DNA of 64,000 nt from Distichodus sexfasciatus (taxonomy: Eukaryota > Chordata > Actinopteri > Characiformes > Distichodontidae). A model generated the notes under the pieces. The model saw only the letters and a program-made list of their open reading frames with translations. It ran no database searches and was not told where the DNA came from. The position numbers were made by a program, and so were the translations under genes. Below, piece after piece: positions 11,580 to 24,511 of the stretch (within the stretch, counting starts at the first letter, position 1; every line of letters starts with the position of its first letter). The stretch is from contig JAVGVS010000008.1 of the NCBI GenBank assembly GCA_032718565.1, forward strand, positions 1,684,579 through 1,748,578. Reading direction: 5' to 3'.

Positions 11580-12358
11580 GAGCTGGTTTCTTGAACATGG
11601 ATTAAGTCTTAGTCTTGGACTAAGTAGCAGTACCAACTGAGATTTAACACTGAAGGTCGAAGATAGTCTAGGACTAGGTTTAATCTTAGACTGGAAAATT
11701 GGCCAAAATGACTTAAACTCTGTTTGGGCTAGTTTCTTGAACATAGATTAAGACTAGTCTTGGACTAAATTGCAGTACCAATGGAGATTTACCACTGAAA
11801 CTCAAAGGGCCAGTTTCCCAGTCCAGGATTAAACCTAGTCCTAGACTAGTTTAGAGTTTGAATGGCAAGTCTCAATTAATCCTACACTTTAGTCCAAGAC
11901 TAGGCTTAATCCATGAGCAAGAAACCAGCCAAAGCTAGTTTAGCGCATAGGCTTAATCGTATCACCCTATATACCTTAAATTCTCTACCTAACTCTATAC
12001 AGTATGCCTTAAACTCTTTTAACTAACTATATATGTTAAATACTTAAAATATCTTAAACTCTCAAGCTAACTTCTTGGGCTGGTTTCTTGCTCATGGATT
12101 AAACCTAGTCTTGGAAAATTGTAGTACCAATGGAGATTTACTATTCAAACTCTATACTAGTCTAGGACTAGGCTTAATCCTGGATGGGGAAATTGGCCCT
12201 ATATGTCTTTACCTAACTAACCTAACTTTATGGGGTGGTTTTCTCAACATTGATAAAGTCTAGTCTTGAACTAAACTGCAGTACCAATGGAGTTTTACCA
12301 CTGAAACTCAAAGCTAGTTTATTGCATAGGCTTAATTGCAGTCTGGGAAAGTGGTCCT
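11580..12358. mobile_element. Cluster of five palindromic MITE copies
   Basis: The unit is about 125 bp and nearly palindromic: GGGCTGGTTTCTTG…ATGGATTAA…TAGTCTTGGACTA…GTACCAATGGAGATTTAC…TAGTCTAGGACTAGG…CTTAATC…GGAAA…GGCCC. Copies sit at about 11580-11706, 11728-11806 (cut short), 11807-11932 (fused to the previous one), 12079-12199 and 12234-12358. The spacers are filled with repeated CTTAAACTCTCTACCTAACT words, which also appear before and after the cluster. The copies are diverged from each other, so the cluster is old. It looks like repeated insertion of one MITE family into itself or its neighbourhood, or tandem duplication with spacer. Confidence 0.75.
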
Positions 12359-14033
12359 GTATGCCTTGAATTCCCTACCTAACTCTATATAGTATGACTT
12401 CAACCCTTTTACCTAATTATATTTGCCTTGAATGCCTTTATCTAACTCTTAGTTGTACGGTTAGTCCAATCTCAGGATCCTAGTCATCCATTTTTTTTCT
12501 CAAGTAAAGTTTCTTATTTATGCAGTTATGTACAGTTTTGGCCCCCCAACTTCAGTCTTAGATGTCTCCAACCTTCCTAGAGGTATATTTAAAAGTAAAG
12601 TTGATTTTCGAACGTATATTGCATAACTCGGTACTACTACATAACGATTTTAACATTGAAGAGCTTGCCGGCTCCAATAATTGTAATGACTTCCACAACC
12701 TTTCACTAATAGTTTCACTGACATTTGGTTTGAAGTCACTTAACTCTGCAACAAAAGAGGCCATTTTCCCTGAGTCCAAATTCACCATTGTTATACCAAA
12801 AATTCCATTAAATCTTTAAAGGTGACTTTCCATTACATAATGACGTAGAGATGTCTGCAGGGAGGGCACGCAGGAGGAGAGACAGCAAGAAAGAAAAGAG
12901 CCTATTGATTGACTGACTGAGCTGCCTGTTCCGGTCTCTGTGCTGTCCACTACTTCCTCTTTCATTCAGGAGCAATGATCGTCCTCACTCTCTCTATCTT
13001 TCTCTCTCCCTATCTGTGCCTCTCTCTCTCGTCCCCCTCCCTCGCTTGCTCTCTCCATGGGCTTGCTCTGCACATTTAACTTCATTACTGTGGATGACAG
13101 CCAGAAAGGCAGCAAACAGTGGACACCCTGCTCCCATCACCTGCGGTCCCACCTCTTCTCTGTCCCTTTTTTGTCTCCTGTGGCTTATTCAGGACCCATC
13201 TCCCCTGCAGTTCAATGCTCAATTGCATTGATAACAGTCTGACAGGCCACAGCAGAAGCCTGGCAACAAATCCCTCCACCATTCACTTCCTCCCTGCTTT
13301 CAGCAAGGTCACCCATCCCCTACTGACCGCCCAACTGCCAGCTACAAACCGTCTCCAAATGAAAGCATTTCTCTGAAGTGTTGAGCATTGCCCTTCTGCC
13401 AGCTGGGTTCTGGAAGGAGGATCGGCAACTAGGCCACTGTGGAGACGGTCCAGGCATTGCTCCAGCACATTCAATATTAACAAAGAAAGATTTTTTCCCT
13501 CCCTCAACATCAGGTACGATATGGAATGATTTTTTTTGTCAAACATGTAATGTCAAACCACAACTTGTGCAATAGTGTACTGGCTAATAGAAATGTCAAC
13601 AGCATGATTATGAATCATTTATAACCTTGTAGAGACATACATTTCTGGTAGTCAGTCTAGATCGAACTGCATATTTTTCCCTCCTGATGTTCAGAAAATG
13701 TTTTATAGTGTTAGAATCATTATATTTGGAAAATACTGAATGACCTCTGAATGTAAAGATTTTTTTGGTTTAAAAAACCCAGAATAACTAAAGATAAACT
13801 AATTATACATTAGTTTTACTCAGTATAGTGGTGTAGCCTGAAATAACTACACCTAATACAAGAATTCTGAGTAATTTTGTTTCATCTTAGAAAACTGTTC
13901 TCCTAAAATAGATCTGTGCAGTGTAGTGTCAATAAGATGGCGTTGTGCAGTGTTTTTAAAAGTTATGTTTTCATTATTTAGATGTAAATCATAGTATATG
14001 TAGTATATTCAAATAAATAGTAAAAAATGAAAC
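12359..14033. other. Single-copy noncoding DNA with a pyrimidine-rich patch
   Basis: The CTTAAACTC spacer words of the preceding cluster continue to about 12450. A CT-rich patch lies at about 12978-13050. Complementary reading frames at 12558-12819 on both strands match nothing I know. Overlapping frames at 13016-13575 arise from low-complexity and single-copy DNA. No gene supported. Confidence 0.45.
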
Positions 14034-14394
14034 TGTTCATTCATTCATTCATTCATTCATTCATTACTGGAACCACTTAATCCCTATCAGGGATGCGGGA
14101 ACCAGAACCTATCCTGGGAACTACGCGGCAAGGCAGAGACCAACCCTGAGGAGGCGCCAACACACCGCAGGGCACACACTCACACAATCATACTTTACGG
14201 GCCAACTTTGAGTTGCCAATTAAACTATATTGCATGCCTTTGGACTGTGGGAGGAAACCAGAGCACCTGGAGAAAACCCATCCAAACTCGTGGAGAGTAG
14301 GCAAACTCCACACAGAAAGTCCCAGGGATTAAACCCAGGACCTTCTCGCTGTGAGACGGTGGCGCTAACCACTGTGCCACCGAGCCGCCCCCAT
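14034..14394 (-). repeat. SINE-type repeat (Mermaid-like), full length with target duplication
   Basis: On the minus strand: tRNA-like head (GGCTCGGTGGCACAGTGGTT, then B-box-like GGTCCTGGGTTTAATCC), conserved body, and a tail of TGAA tetranucleotides (the TTCA run at 14036-14065). It is flanked by the 8 bases AATGAAAC (14026-14033 and 14395-14402). The length and the tetranucleotide tail make it the best preserved copy of the family here. Confidence 0.8.
14036..14065. repeat. (TTCA)n microsatellite
   Basis: Seven to eight perfect tetranucleotide units forming the tail of the adjoining SINE-type repeat. Growth of the microsatellite from a SINE tail is a common origin. Confidence 0.9.
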
Positions 14395-14633
14395 AATGAA
14401 ACCAGAATTTCAAATTATTACAGAACACATGAAGTTGTGTTTATTTTCATTATCTATATGCAAGCCAGTAGTACATTGAAATAAATGGTAGATAATCTGA
14501 GGCTCTGAGTTATTGCACACACAAACCCAGTTGTGCTTCTGTTGTCTTCATTACACTTGCAGTAATATTTTCATTTAATCAAATGTGAACCACTATGTTT
14601 GTGGAGCACGTCTTAAAGGAACGTGTCTTTATA

Positions 14634-14923
14634 TGTAACAGAAAATGTTATTCTTTTCCATTATTTTATCCTTTTTTAATCTAATTTTGGCACCATTGTG
14701 TACAAACATAAGCTAATGTAAAATCTGCCTGCCTACATATGAACTTTCAGGTTATGAGCCCAACTGTCAAATCCTGTCTTGTGATGGATTAACTATTTCC
14801 CTTCTTCTGCTTTGTCTCCGTAGTTACTCATCATCTCTAGTGAGTTACCTGTGTTAGGTTCATATTGTCCCCCTACTGATGTATTTGTTCATATTAAAGT
14901 CTTGATTTCAGTATCTTGTTACA
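14634..14923 (+). mobile_element. Possible solo LTR
   Basis: A 290-bp segment bounded by a perfect 7-bp inverted repeat TGTAACA…TGTTACA (TG…CA ends), with a polyadenylation-like ATTAAA about 30 bases before the right end (14893-14898). The flanking 5-mers TTATA and TTCAA are not identical, so there is no clean target duplication. It could be a decayed solo LTR, or a chance inverted repeat in AT-rich DNA. Confidence 0.35.
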
Positions 14924-17900
14924 TTCAAACCTTATGGTCCTTTCTTTTTTCTTTTTACTTTTCTGTTTGCTTTTCTCTACTGAGGTCTCCCTGATGAATA
15001 AGAAATTGGCCCGTAAAGGGCTATAATAACACACTGTATAAAACTGTTCTATACACCAAATGTATTTCAAAGCTTTTGGTTGGTCTTAAAATATTATACA
15101 GATTATACAATATAGAGACTGTGAGTAGCACTAACACTCTTTATTTCATTTCATCAGGGTCCATATGTGATTTAGGAATGATAGTTTAATTAATGTTAGT
15201 CTAACAGCTGAGACATGGCTTCCAGCCTCACCAAGAGTGCACTATAATGTCAGTGCAATTACCACAAACCTGTTACTAGCCAGGAAATATAAAAATAGTA
15301 GTTAGTCCAGAAGTCACTTCCAAAAGGCACACAGCTATGACGTTAGATCCTGTTAAGAAAGAAACAAGAGCTCAATACTATAGTAGCTCATAGAACTATT
15401 GTGAATGAACAGTGTGGATTCAAAAAAGTGAGTTCTCAAAAATGATTATTAATTTGAATTAATGGACAGAGAACATACCACTACGCTGCATGCCCTTAAG
15501 ATGGTAGTTATCGTCTACACATCTCATGTTGTGTGACATTTTAAGATGGGAGTCATTATGACACAAACAAAAATAAATGGAATGAAGTTCCACATGAAAT
15601 GGAATTAAGACACATAAAAAAATAAAGACATCTCAATCTTGCATCCAGAAAATATGAAACAAAGCTGAATTCTCACCGTACTTGTACTTGCAAAAATAAC
15701 TTCATTCGACTTTAACACCAACCAAACTGCTTCGAGCTTGCTATTCAAAGACTTGGCCAGAAATCTTTGTCTTGGCTTCTTGTCTTTCCTCATCGTGATG
15801 GGCCAATCACAGACCAGAGATTTAGGCTGACAGTTTAATCAAGAAAGACATGCTTCCTACAACTGCAGGAAGCCTCACACTGATAGCATAATAAGAGTAA
15901 TTCAAATATAACAAGTCTGCAATCTAAAGTCTCCTTTATTTTACTCACTACTTAGCCAGTAGCTAGCATTTAACTTAGGAGATAACAAGAAAACAGATTA
16001 AAGAAGAAAAGGAAGGCAACGATGGAACAAGAGAATGGTATTTGAGGAGAGAGAAGGTGAGACCCAGAATTAAAGCTTTATATCTAATATTGTGTTCAGG
16101 GCAAGTTGAGGTTCATACACCTGTCTGTCATAGCCAGTATGTGCCTTGACACATACTGAGTGAAAATATGTGACATTGCTTATTTTATCTTTACGAACTT
16201 TATCTAACTGTGATGAAAAGAGACTTTGCTATGGGGATTGGTTGAAAGTTTTTCCTGTTCTTTAAATCCACAATCTGTCTCTCTCCGCTCCGTTGTCAAG
16301 AATGTAACTGCAGCAAAAACACCTGATGTAAGTGAAGTTTAATAATCTCGAGAGAAGCAATATATATCAAGGATTTTAGACTCCAGGTCTGTGCAGCACT
16401 GCATCTTTCCACCTATCAGCCATAATCAGTCCCACTGTGTGTCTTGTTGATGCCCAGGGACAAGATGATCTCACTACTGACCCAGTCCTGGCCATAATCA
16501 TCAATGCCATCTTGATTTAAACTGGATGTGTAAAGTAAACACCAACCTTCCGTGCTTGTATTCATAGGTTTGACCACCCTGATGTAAATGCCAAATGATA
16601 ATGGGAGAACCGGAAAGACACTCTGTAAAAAGCACAGATTCTTGAGTTAATGTGACACGGTACCTATAATGTCAGGCTGCCATGACCTTATAAAACATTG
16701 TGGCATTTCTTATTACACAAGCATTAGCGTGACATCAGCATTGCAACTCAGGACACGCTGTCTAAAATAGCACAGTGATGCTAAAAGATTTTCTTGAAAA
16801 TGCCTGAATCAAATGTTAAAGCAGGCCTGCGAGGAGAGTGCAGGCAAACATGAAGTCAATTTTTTTAATGTAACAAAACATTTGCACCTTTGACATACCA
16901 GCAGATTGTACATGTTGAATATACTGTGTCTCTCAGTTTTTTAAAAACCTCTGACATTGCTTAATTATTGTTGAAAAATCCTTTATTGCAATTTGGTGAT
17001 TGAAATGATGAATATGCCAATCCCTACTTGTCTGGAGATGTGGCACCTCATGTTCTGACTCTCTTAACAAATTAAATGCAGATAATCTGTCTTTCACATG
17101 AAATAGCAAAAAGTTATATTACAGTTTTATTTAATTTAAATCATGTATTAATGCAGGCATTTTAAAAATATGTGATCAGTTTTATTGTAAATTGTGAGAA
17201 CAGATTGTGTGGCAGATTATATCACAGAGAGACAGACAGACAGATATTAGTTTTAATGTTGATAATCCTTGTGATTATTGACCATGAATGACATAACCTT
17301 CATTAATGCATTTTGGACCATAATGTGCTTTTAAAAAGCACCTGGAATGATCATAAAGCAGTTTCACTTTTAGGGAGACCCAAATAAAAACTTGTTCATG
17401 TTCATGTAAGTTAAAATATGATAGCGTACAATTAAGGCATCAGGATCTCTCCAGATTTTAGATAAGATAATGATAAGAAATGAATGTATTCATTTTTGAG
17501 AATCCTTTGTGAATGGCAAGTGCCATGAAGTTGGAACAGAAAGTCAGAAAATGAGCATAGAATGGTTCTTCTGCACAGAGAATTAATTAAAACCAGTCAA
17601 CTGAAAGAGGTCGTAAACTCTACACTTTCAAATTGCTTTATTTCTTTCTCAAAGCGCCTTAAATAGTACTTGACAATTTAATAGGTAAATTTTCTTCTAG
17701 ATTTTAGCATATTCACACAGCACCCAGGTTTTAATTGCTATTATTAGGGTTTGCACATTAGGTATGTGAAGGGAAAAAACAGATAAGGAAAAAAAGTAGT
17801 GAATCACCTGGTGTTATGGCAATGCTAAATTGCAGGGTATTTATTATGCCTTGAAGATTTTCCAAGAAGAAAATGCCTGGGAGCTAGCAGGCTTTGTGCA

Positions 17901-19496
17901 GTAGGTTTAATAATACCGGATGGCAGTTTTTGTGCCTTTGGCTAAACGAGGCATGGTGGAGCTAAACCAAACCAAGTCACTGTGCAGAAATTATTCCTTT
18001 TGGAAGTAAAGAGGTGCAAAATGCATTAATATGATCCATACCCTCATAGCTGTCCCTCTGGATGTGCATATGTACACTTTGGATTCACAAACACATCAGA
18101 ATGACAATGAAAAAATACCAGCATCAGCCTTCATGTACAATGGCGTCATTCAGAGACAGAAAAAGACAAAGTATATCCTCCGGCTGATATTGAAAGCGCA
18201 TAAACAAGCCATGTCTGGTTTTAAAACTATATTACAGAAATACAGTAAGATTTTTAGCCACCGTAAAGAAAAGTCTGCTCTTTGATGGTAATACAATAGT
18301 ATCTTGAATTGCATTCTTGTATTCTTATTTTAATAAGTTTTACTTTAAATATGTGATCTTATGCAATGAAGATAAAAAAAATGATCGCCAACACATGAAC
18401 AGTAATACACTGAAATACTGAAGAACACATTAATGTAATTCATTTTTCAATATTTTAGTCTTTTTATAGTTATGTAGGATATAAATGATCAATAATTTAG
18501 TTATTTTATGTTATGCAGTTTTAGCTTTTTAGAAGGAAATCTTGTTCAGTTTCCCAGATCATGTGAGCTGGTATAGGTTTTTACCACTAAAGCACACCTC
18601 AGTGATGCGCTGCTAATGCTGCTGTTGTCATTTGCTCTGGAGAAATGTAGAGGCATTAACATGAGGATTATGCATGTTAGAGGCGTTATGCCTTGTAGTG
18701 TGTAGTCTACCTAGGACAGCTTTGCTGTGGAGATGATCTTACTGTTGCATTTTATTACAGAATTAGCATTTTAATAACATGCAGAAAAAAGCTTTATAAT
18801 TGAAAATTATAATGTGCACCAAATAAAGGCAGCATTTTGTATGTTGATAGTACTTTCCAGTTAATTCTTCGGGTCAAGACTTAAAAGACATTATGTATGG
18901 AGTCTTAAATCCACAAACATAATGTCAATTGATAAAAAATAATCATGTGTAATAAATAATACTATTTATTATTTATTGTGCATCCATTCGCTCAAATACC
19001 ATATTTTGATGTTTCCCAGCTTTAAAATGTTGCTGGTGATTTACTAGTGTGTACAAGTACTAGAAATATGGTTTTACTTCTTAGTTGGTGTGTAGTAACA
19101 CAACTGCTATGAAATATATCCTTAATTAACAACTTTATTTTTTTTTTATTCTCCGGGTTGTTGTTTTGAAACATATTAATTATAATGTAAAAACAGCAGT
19201 TATCCAAAAACAGCAGACAGCAGCTTTAAAAAAGAAAGGGTGAAGTAGGTGACAATTACAGTTTTTTAGGTTGTACATGAAAATAAAACATTGAACATGA
19301 AAAATAAAAGTAATTTGCTAGAGAGGGCATGGTTTGGGGGAAAACGTCTTTGAGAGATGTACGTTCGAGAGTAGTTTCGTACCTTTTTTAACTCTGTATT
19401 AAGTTCTTAGGATCCCTCATTTTAGTGTGGTGCTGTAAGTTATTATGTTTTTAGCAGCTATACTTACTACTATGGTTGTATTGATCTTGTAATGAG
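14924..19496. other. Long single-copy noncoding stretch
   Basis: About 4.5 kb with no gene and no clear mobile element. Short frames (under 85 codons) have no domain. A (GACA)n-like patch lies at about 17226-17243. The segment at 17560-18030 is listed separately as candidate regulatory DNA; 18540-18700 has a similar single-copy texture. Confidence 0.45.
17560..18030. promoter_or_regulatory. Candidate conserved noncoding element
   Basis: Repeat-free AT-rich block with words such as GAGAATTAATTAAAACC, GGTTTTAATTGCTATTATTAG, GGGTATTTATTATGCC, GGTTTAATAATACCGG and CAAAATGCATTAATATG. No codon-like constraint is visible in any frame. The texture resembles deeply conserved vertebrate enhancers. Inference only. 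Confidence 0.25.
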
Positions 19497-20347
19497 CAGT
19501 GTTGGAGAGTAACGAGTTACATGTAACAAAATTACGTAGTTTAATTACAAAATAAAAGTAACAGTAATCAGTTACATTACTTTGAAAAAATGTTCAGGAA
19601 ATATTCAGGATTACAATTTCAGTTACATCTCAATATCTTCTGCAGAAACATTGGCTATATGTTTAATAAAATTATATTTTTTTGCCATTTTTTCTTGTGC
19701 ACGACATCCTCCATTTACAGCTGAAAGTCTGATACTATTCCGATATGTCTAATTGGTTCTCTTATCATGTTTGAATTTGCAACACCCATTTGCTGCTGGA
19801 TCTACAGCCTACAAGCGGTGTGAGCTGCAGTTGTGAGGAGGCCTGCAATGCCAGATAGGAACTAGTGTAGGCCTAGCCCATTGCAGGATATAAAAATTAC
19901 TTGTAGTGAGCAGACGCTACAGTACATGCACAATCAATCCCACACAAATAGACAACTGCTTATTCAGTGATGTTCTCCAAATGTTTAATGTCAAATATTT
20001 GATTTAGCAGGCATAGGTATTGAAAGATCAGCATGATCTCACAGTTAAGCAGTGTTGAGGTGTTGAAGTCTGACACTGCTGTGGCTGTGTTGAGGGAGTT
20101 TAAAAGGATTTTGGCAGCAGTCAGTGTTGAGTAATGCTGTAAGGTTAACCAGGTTTCAAAAACTGAATATGGTTGACGGTTGAGAAAATTCATTCAAAAT
20201 GTAGAAAAGTAATCCAAAAGTAATTAAATGTAATTAGTTACATTACTTTGTTAAAGTAATTGAAATAGTTACACTACTATCACATTTTAGATATGGTAAC
20301 TTATAATTGTAGTGCATTACATTTCCAAAGTAGCTTTCCCAACACTG
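19497..20347. mobile_element. Non-autonomous hAT element with exact 8-bp target duplication
   Basis: Ends are CAGTGTTGGAGAGTAACGAG at the left and …AGCTTTCCCAACACTG at the right, with subterminal GTTACATTACTTTG words at both sides. Both flanks carry the identical 8 bases GTAATGAG (19489-19496, 20348-20355). The element is 851 bp. The longest internal frame (19960-20193, minus) has no transposase motif, so it depends on a source element elsewhere. Its ends resemble those of the 3028-3654 element, but the interior differs. Confidence 0.88.
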
Positions 20348-22194
20348 GTAATGAGTTATGACTATAAGAGGTATGTACGTGATGGGGTTTATATTTTAGT
20401 CATGGTGTAAATAGGGCTTGATGGATTTGGGTTAGTGGAGACTCAGATTCGTGACTCGTGAGTTATTTGCTGGATCCTGGTGATTCATGAATCGCCCAGC
20501 TCGATTGGAGCTAGACTTCTGAAGACAAAACGTAGTGCAAGCAGACACACTCACTGGAAAGCAAACTATCACCGGTGGTACTTCTTGAATTCATTACCAA
20601 CCAACTGCATTTGCATGTCCTCTCTGGGAAGACAAAACCTTTTCAAACCATCATACATGACTCTCTTATGGCTCTTTTGAAGCCGTCCACAGCACTGCAG
20701 GTAGGAGCTAATGAAGTTAAACAGGACTTACCTGCAGCGAGTTTGTCTTTTGTTATTTGCCTCCGTTATTGGGGTTTCTTCATTGCCGAACTAGCCCAAA
20801 GTACACTGACTCAAACCAAAAGTTATGCCAAAGAGTTTCTCCCCCAACATTACTCTTCTGTGAATTCCATAGCTTTGTACTGACAACACATTCTTGCTCT
20901 TTTGACTGACTCTGAAATGCTGAAACACAAAAGCAAGTGCTCAGGCCTATTGAAGTGAAGTTCACAGGTGATTTCCCCTTCTTTCCTATTAAAAATGTTA
21001 CAAAAATATAATGTGGCAGAAACTAGGAGTTCGCCAGCTCGATTAGAAAAATCAGCATTGCAACATACGAAAAATGCACAATATCAGGATAAGGAGGGAT
21101 CCACTCGTTTGAATTTAAACTAAGTTTTTTTCCCCAGCGCAATCACTGTGTGGCGCTGTTTACCGCAACAAATTGAGCTAATGGCGTCTTTTCGGTGATG
21201 GTTTGTTAAGTAGACATTTTCTCTTGTCAGCGGACTATATACCAATTAGGACCTGGATTAGGAGTCACTGCTTTAGTTTTACTGAGTAATTAGGTTAACT
21301 CAAATGCTTGGTGGATGGCGTTTAAATTATTTGACCTTACTTTTTAGAAAGTCTGCTAGTTTTCTTTGCAGCAACTTTATATTTGGACATTATCAAATTG
21401 GTTATAAAGGTTGGCACTTTGTGATCAAATGTTTAAAAGGAATTTAACATGGTTATTTGAAATTTTCCATTAAATTGTATTGAAATCCAGGAGTAAAACT
21501 GCAGAAGTGTGTGTTATAATTTACTGGTCTGGTCTGAAAAGCACAGAACCTCTTGAGTGTGATGCTGAGTGTGTGCTGTGCAAATACAGGTAATATGTAT
21601 TTTTTACCTCTTGGGAACAGGAGCAGTAATGATTTACTTCCAGAAATAATAGTTTGTGCTCTATCAAGAATTTGTTCTTTTGACCTTTATCAAAAAGCAT
21701 TAAATAAGTAATGGCATGACTCCAGTTTTTTTCTTGCCTTAAGTCTTGTATTTACCTTGTTCCAACCCAGTCTTCTGTAAAAAGAACATAAAATCATACA
21801 AATTTCTGGGCAAAATTAATCCTAGCAGACCCAGGTGATTTTGATGATTGGACTATTTTTAGGCTAGTTATGGCCGACCGCTCATCAACCCCGAGTGTTT
21901 TGCCTGAGAGATGCATAAAATGTTCTCTGTGTGCATTTGTGTGTGCATGTGTGTGTGCAGTGACAATCGATTGTGTGCAAAGCTGAAGGTAAATATATTA
22001 GGTTGGGAGAAAGAGTGACTCTCATATAATTGAAGGCCCCCGTGACACCAAGTGCATTCCAATAAATGTCATCTAATTTCCAGAGAAGTCACATCCTTTA
22101 GCCCGGCTTCGACTCCTCTCTCTCCCCTCGGTCAGCCTGGTCCTGCTCTCCCCACTGGCCAAATATTTATGACTTTTACAGGGCATTATCTCAT

Positions 22195-22239
<45 letters not shown>
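22195..22239. repeat. (GA)n microsatellite
   Basis: About 20 GA units with one TA interruption near the start. Confidence 0.9.
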
Positions 22240-22241
<2 letters not shown>

Positions 22242-22979
22242 GAGAATGAGCATTAAATGAAATGAAAGGGGATGATGGGGACTAGTAAAGACACTAAAGT
22301 GTAGCAGAAGTAGTCAATATTTAGAGTTACACAGTTAGTCAAGGCTTACAGGCTTTATGTCTTTTGGTAGGGTGATGATTAGCGAGTGTGATCAGATAAC
22401 GGCAGTTGAAATCCTGTTTTGGCCTGGCCTGCCTCTGTTCAATAAGTCTGTTTGGGGCTGAGAAATCTGAGCACAGGAGCTTGTTTAAAAATGCTTACTT
22501 TTCCAAATTGATCTCATGTGCCTTGGGCCTGCTGAAATTTGGGTCATAACCCATGGATTGAGAACTGCTTCTAAAACTTACTTTCGTAACTTTACCAATA
22601 CGTCTAACACACACAACATTGAGGTGATAATAGCAAAGATTGACCATTACCGGAAATGTCTTAAACTTAAGTGTTTTAATTTGCTTGGTTTAAAATTACT
22701 ATTCATTCCAAAAGTAATGAGGACTGTCAGTGGAACAAACTACCAATCACTGTGCATCCCTAAAAATATAACTTAAGTGCTGTTGCGAAGCACAATTACT
22801 GTAGTAGTTTTAAAGCCTTTCTACTGACGTGGACTACATATACAGATTTAAGCAAAAAAATATCCAGTGTGTGGAAAATCAATAGAATGATTCAACAGGC
22901 CAATTAAACCAGTGATAGATCAAAAAGTAATCAATAGTGCCTTGAAGTCTGACAGGAGCTTTTAGAGTCTACTACATTA

Positions 22980-24240
22980 GGTTGTGCGTCTGGTTTGTGT
23001 TTGACGTTTGCTCACACAGACTTCTGGTGCCATCACAGCCGAGACGACGGTGTGTCATGCAAACTTCGATTTGTCTTTCAGCTCACTGCTATGGATCTCT
23101 CAGAAATGTTAATGGAGTTTGAATGTCGCGTGTGTTAGACGTGTGTAGTGCATGCTGACTGTACACCTTCCAGCTCCCTTGCTTGTGATTGACTGGTTCA
23201 ATTTCACAAAAACTAGCCTCCTTCGTGAGAGCTGCCTGAGGCACAAGTAATGAATATAGGTGCAGGCCTCACTGACAGCTGGTGCAAAACGCATTGTGGT
23301 GGCGTGCAACAGGATGGATGGTAAAAAGCAATGATAATTAGGTCTGGGCATTATAGATCTTAGATGATGTTGACGCGCCACCACGGCAGAAAACATTTCT
23401 GCATATGAACGTCATTAGCGGGGTGTTATTTGCCACGAGCAGTGATTGAGAGCGGTAATTATCGAACGTTCACGGGTACGGAAGCTGTGGCACGTGGTGC
23501 CGTGTCTGCATTATTCAGACCTTGGTAATGGTAGCGTGTTACTCCCTGCCACTGCGGCAAGAGCGCATCACACCTGTGTCAAGGCGCAAACAAATAAGAT
23601 GGACTGCCTCCTCAAAGTCAGGGGAAAGGACACTGCGGTGGCCACGCGGACCGTGATAGATGGCTGTTGCATTAGTGAGAGGTGGGCTTTATAATTAATA
23701 TGTGCAAAATGGCACTGAGACTCGGAGGGGTGGAAAAAAAGGGGCTGGAAAGCACTTAGCCCTCCGCAAATGGAACAGGCATTTATATCAAACTTGTGAC
23801 ACTTTACAACCGCTGTCCAAATTGGTGCCAAATATATTGTTTTCCATTAAGGTTAATGTTTTTTGAGCAAACATGTTTGCCGGTCATATTTCATCTGAAA
23901 AAAGCAGAGAAAAAAAGAATAGAAAAGTGGTGGCGGGGACAGAAACGCTGTCAGGGCTAATATCGGACGATCAACTCATTATTCTCCTGTCACAGATGAG
24001 TTCTGGCTCATGGACCTCATAGCGTTTTTTTGGCTGTCCGGCAGATGCTGTTCCCCAGGGTCCATCTGCAGTCTTTTCTAATCAATTAAGAACACCTCTA
24101 CCCCAAAACTCCTCATCCTCATGCATATTGATTCTCTTGTTAGAGGCTATGTCATGATGTAACTGTCTGCCTTGAGAGTTATGGGCGTTTGAGCCTTAAG
24201 CAGCTTCAAAATGGGCTCTGGGATGATTACCTCAAAGGGC
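22980..24240. promoter_or_regulatory. Candidate conserved noncoding block
   Basis: A repeat-free stretch that is richer in G+C than its surroundings and holds CpG-containing words (GATGTTGACGCGCCACCACG, CATTAGCGGGG, CGGTAATTATCGAACG). AT cores such as TTTATAATTAATATGTGC and TCTAATCAATTAAGAAC are scattered through it. Reading frames exist on both strands but none exceeds 95 codons and no splice pattern is clear. It could be conserved noncoding DNA or an unrecognised exon region; the first seems likelier. Confidence 0.22.
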
Positions 24241-24511
24241 AAGGACTTAAATTTACGATGTTCTGGAAAGGTACACTCTCCTGTAGCACACATTGGCTTT
24301 TAGGAGGCTTCAGTTTAAGAGCACTGCTTGCATTCTAGACTCTCCTAGATAGAGTGGACATCCCAAAACTAAGCTTTCAGACCAAACTGTATTTTTAGAT
24401 GAGGTCATCCTTATGCATATTGTGATCTAGACTGAATAGATCCAAAAGCGATAAGAGCCTAACAATTATCCTAAAATATCTGTTTGGGACCTCGGCCAAT
24501 ACTGGTTTTAA

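Larger units (their letters stand above)
20356..24511. other. Long single-copy noncoding stretch, possibly with an old unclassified repeat
   Basis: The words CGCCCAGCTCGATTGGAGC (about 20496) and TTCGCCAGCTCGATTAGAA (about 21031) are related direct copies and may mark an old unclassified repeat. The remainder is single copy. Frames at 20480-20883, 22516-22776 and 23109-23831 show no known domain. The segment 22980-24240 is listed as candidate regulatory DNA. Confidence 0.4.

Noticed and set aside
11580..12358. CRISPR-like array
   Set aside because: Repeat units are long, palindromic, diverged and irregularly spaced, and the DNA is eukaryotic.
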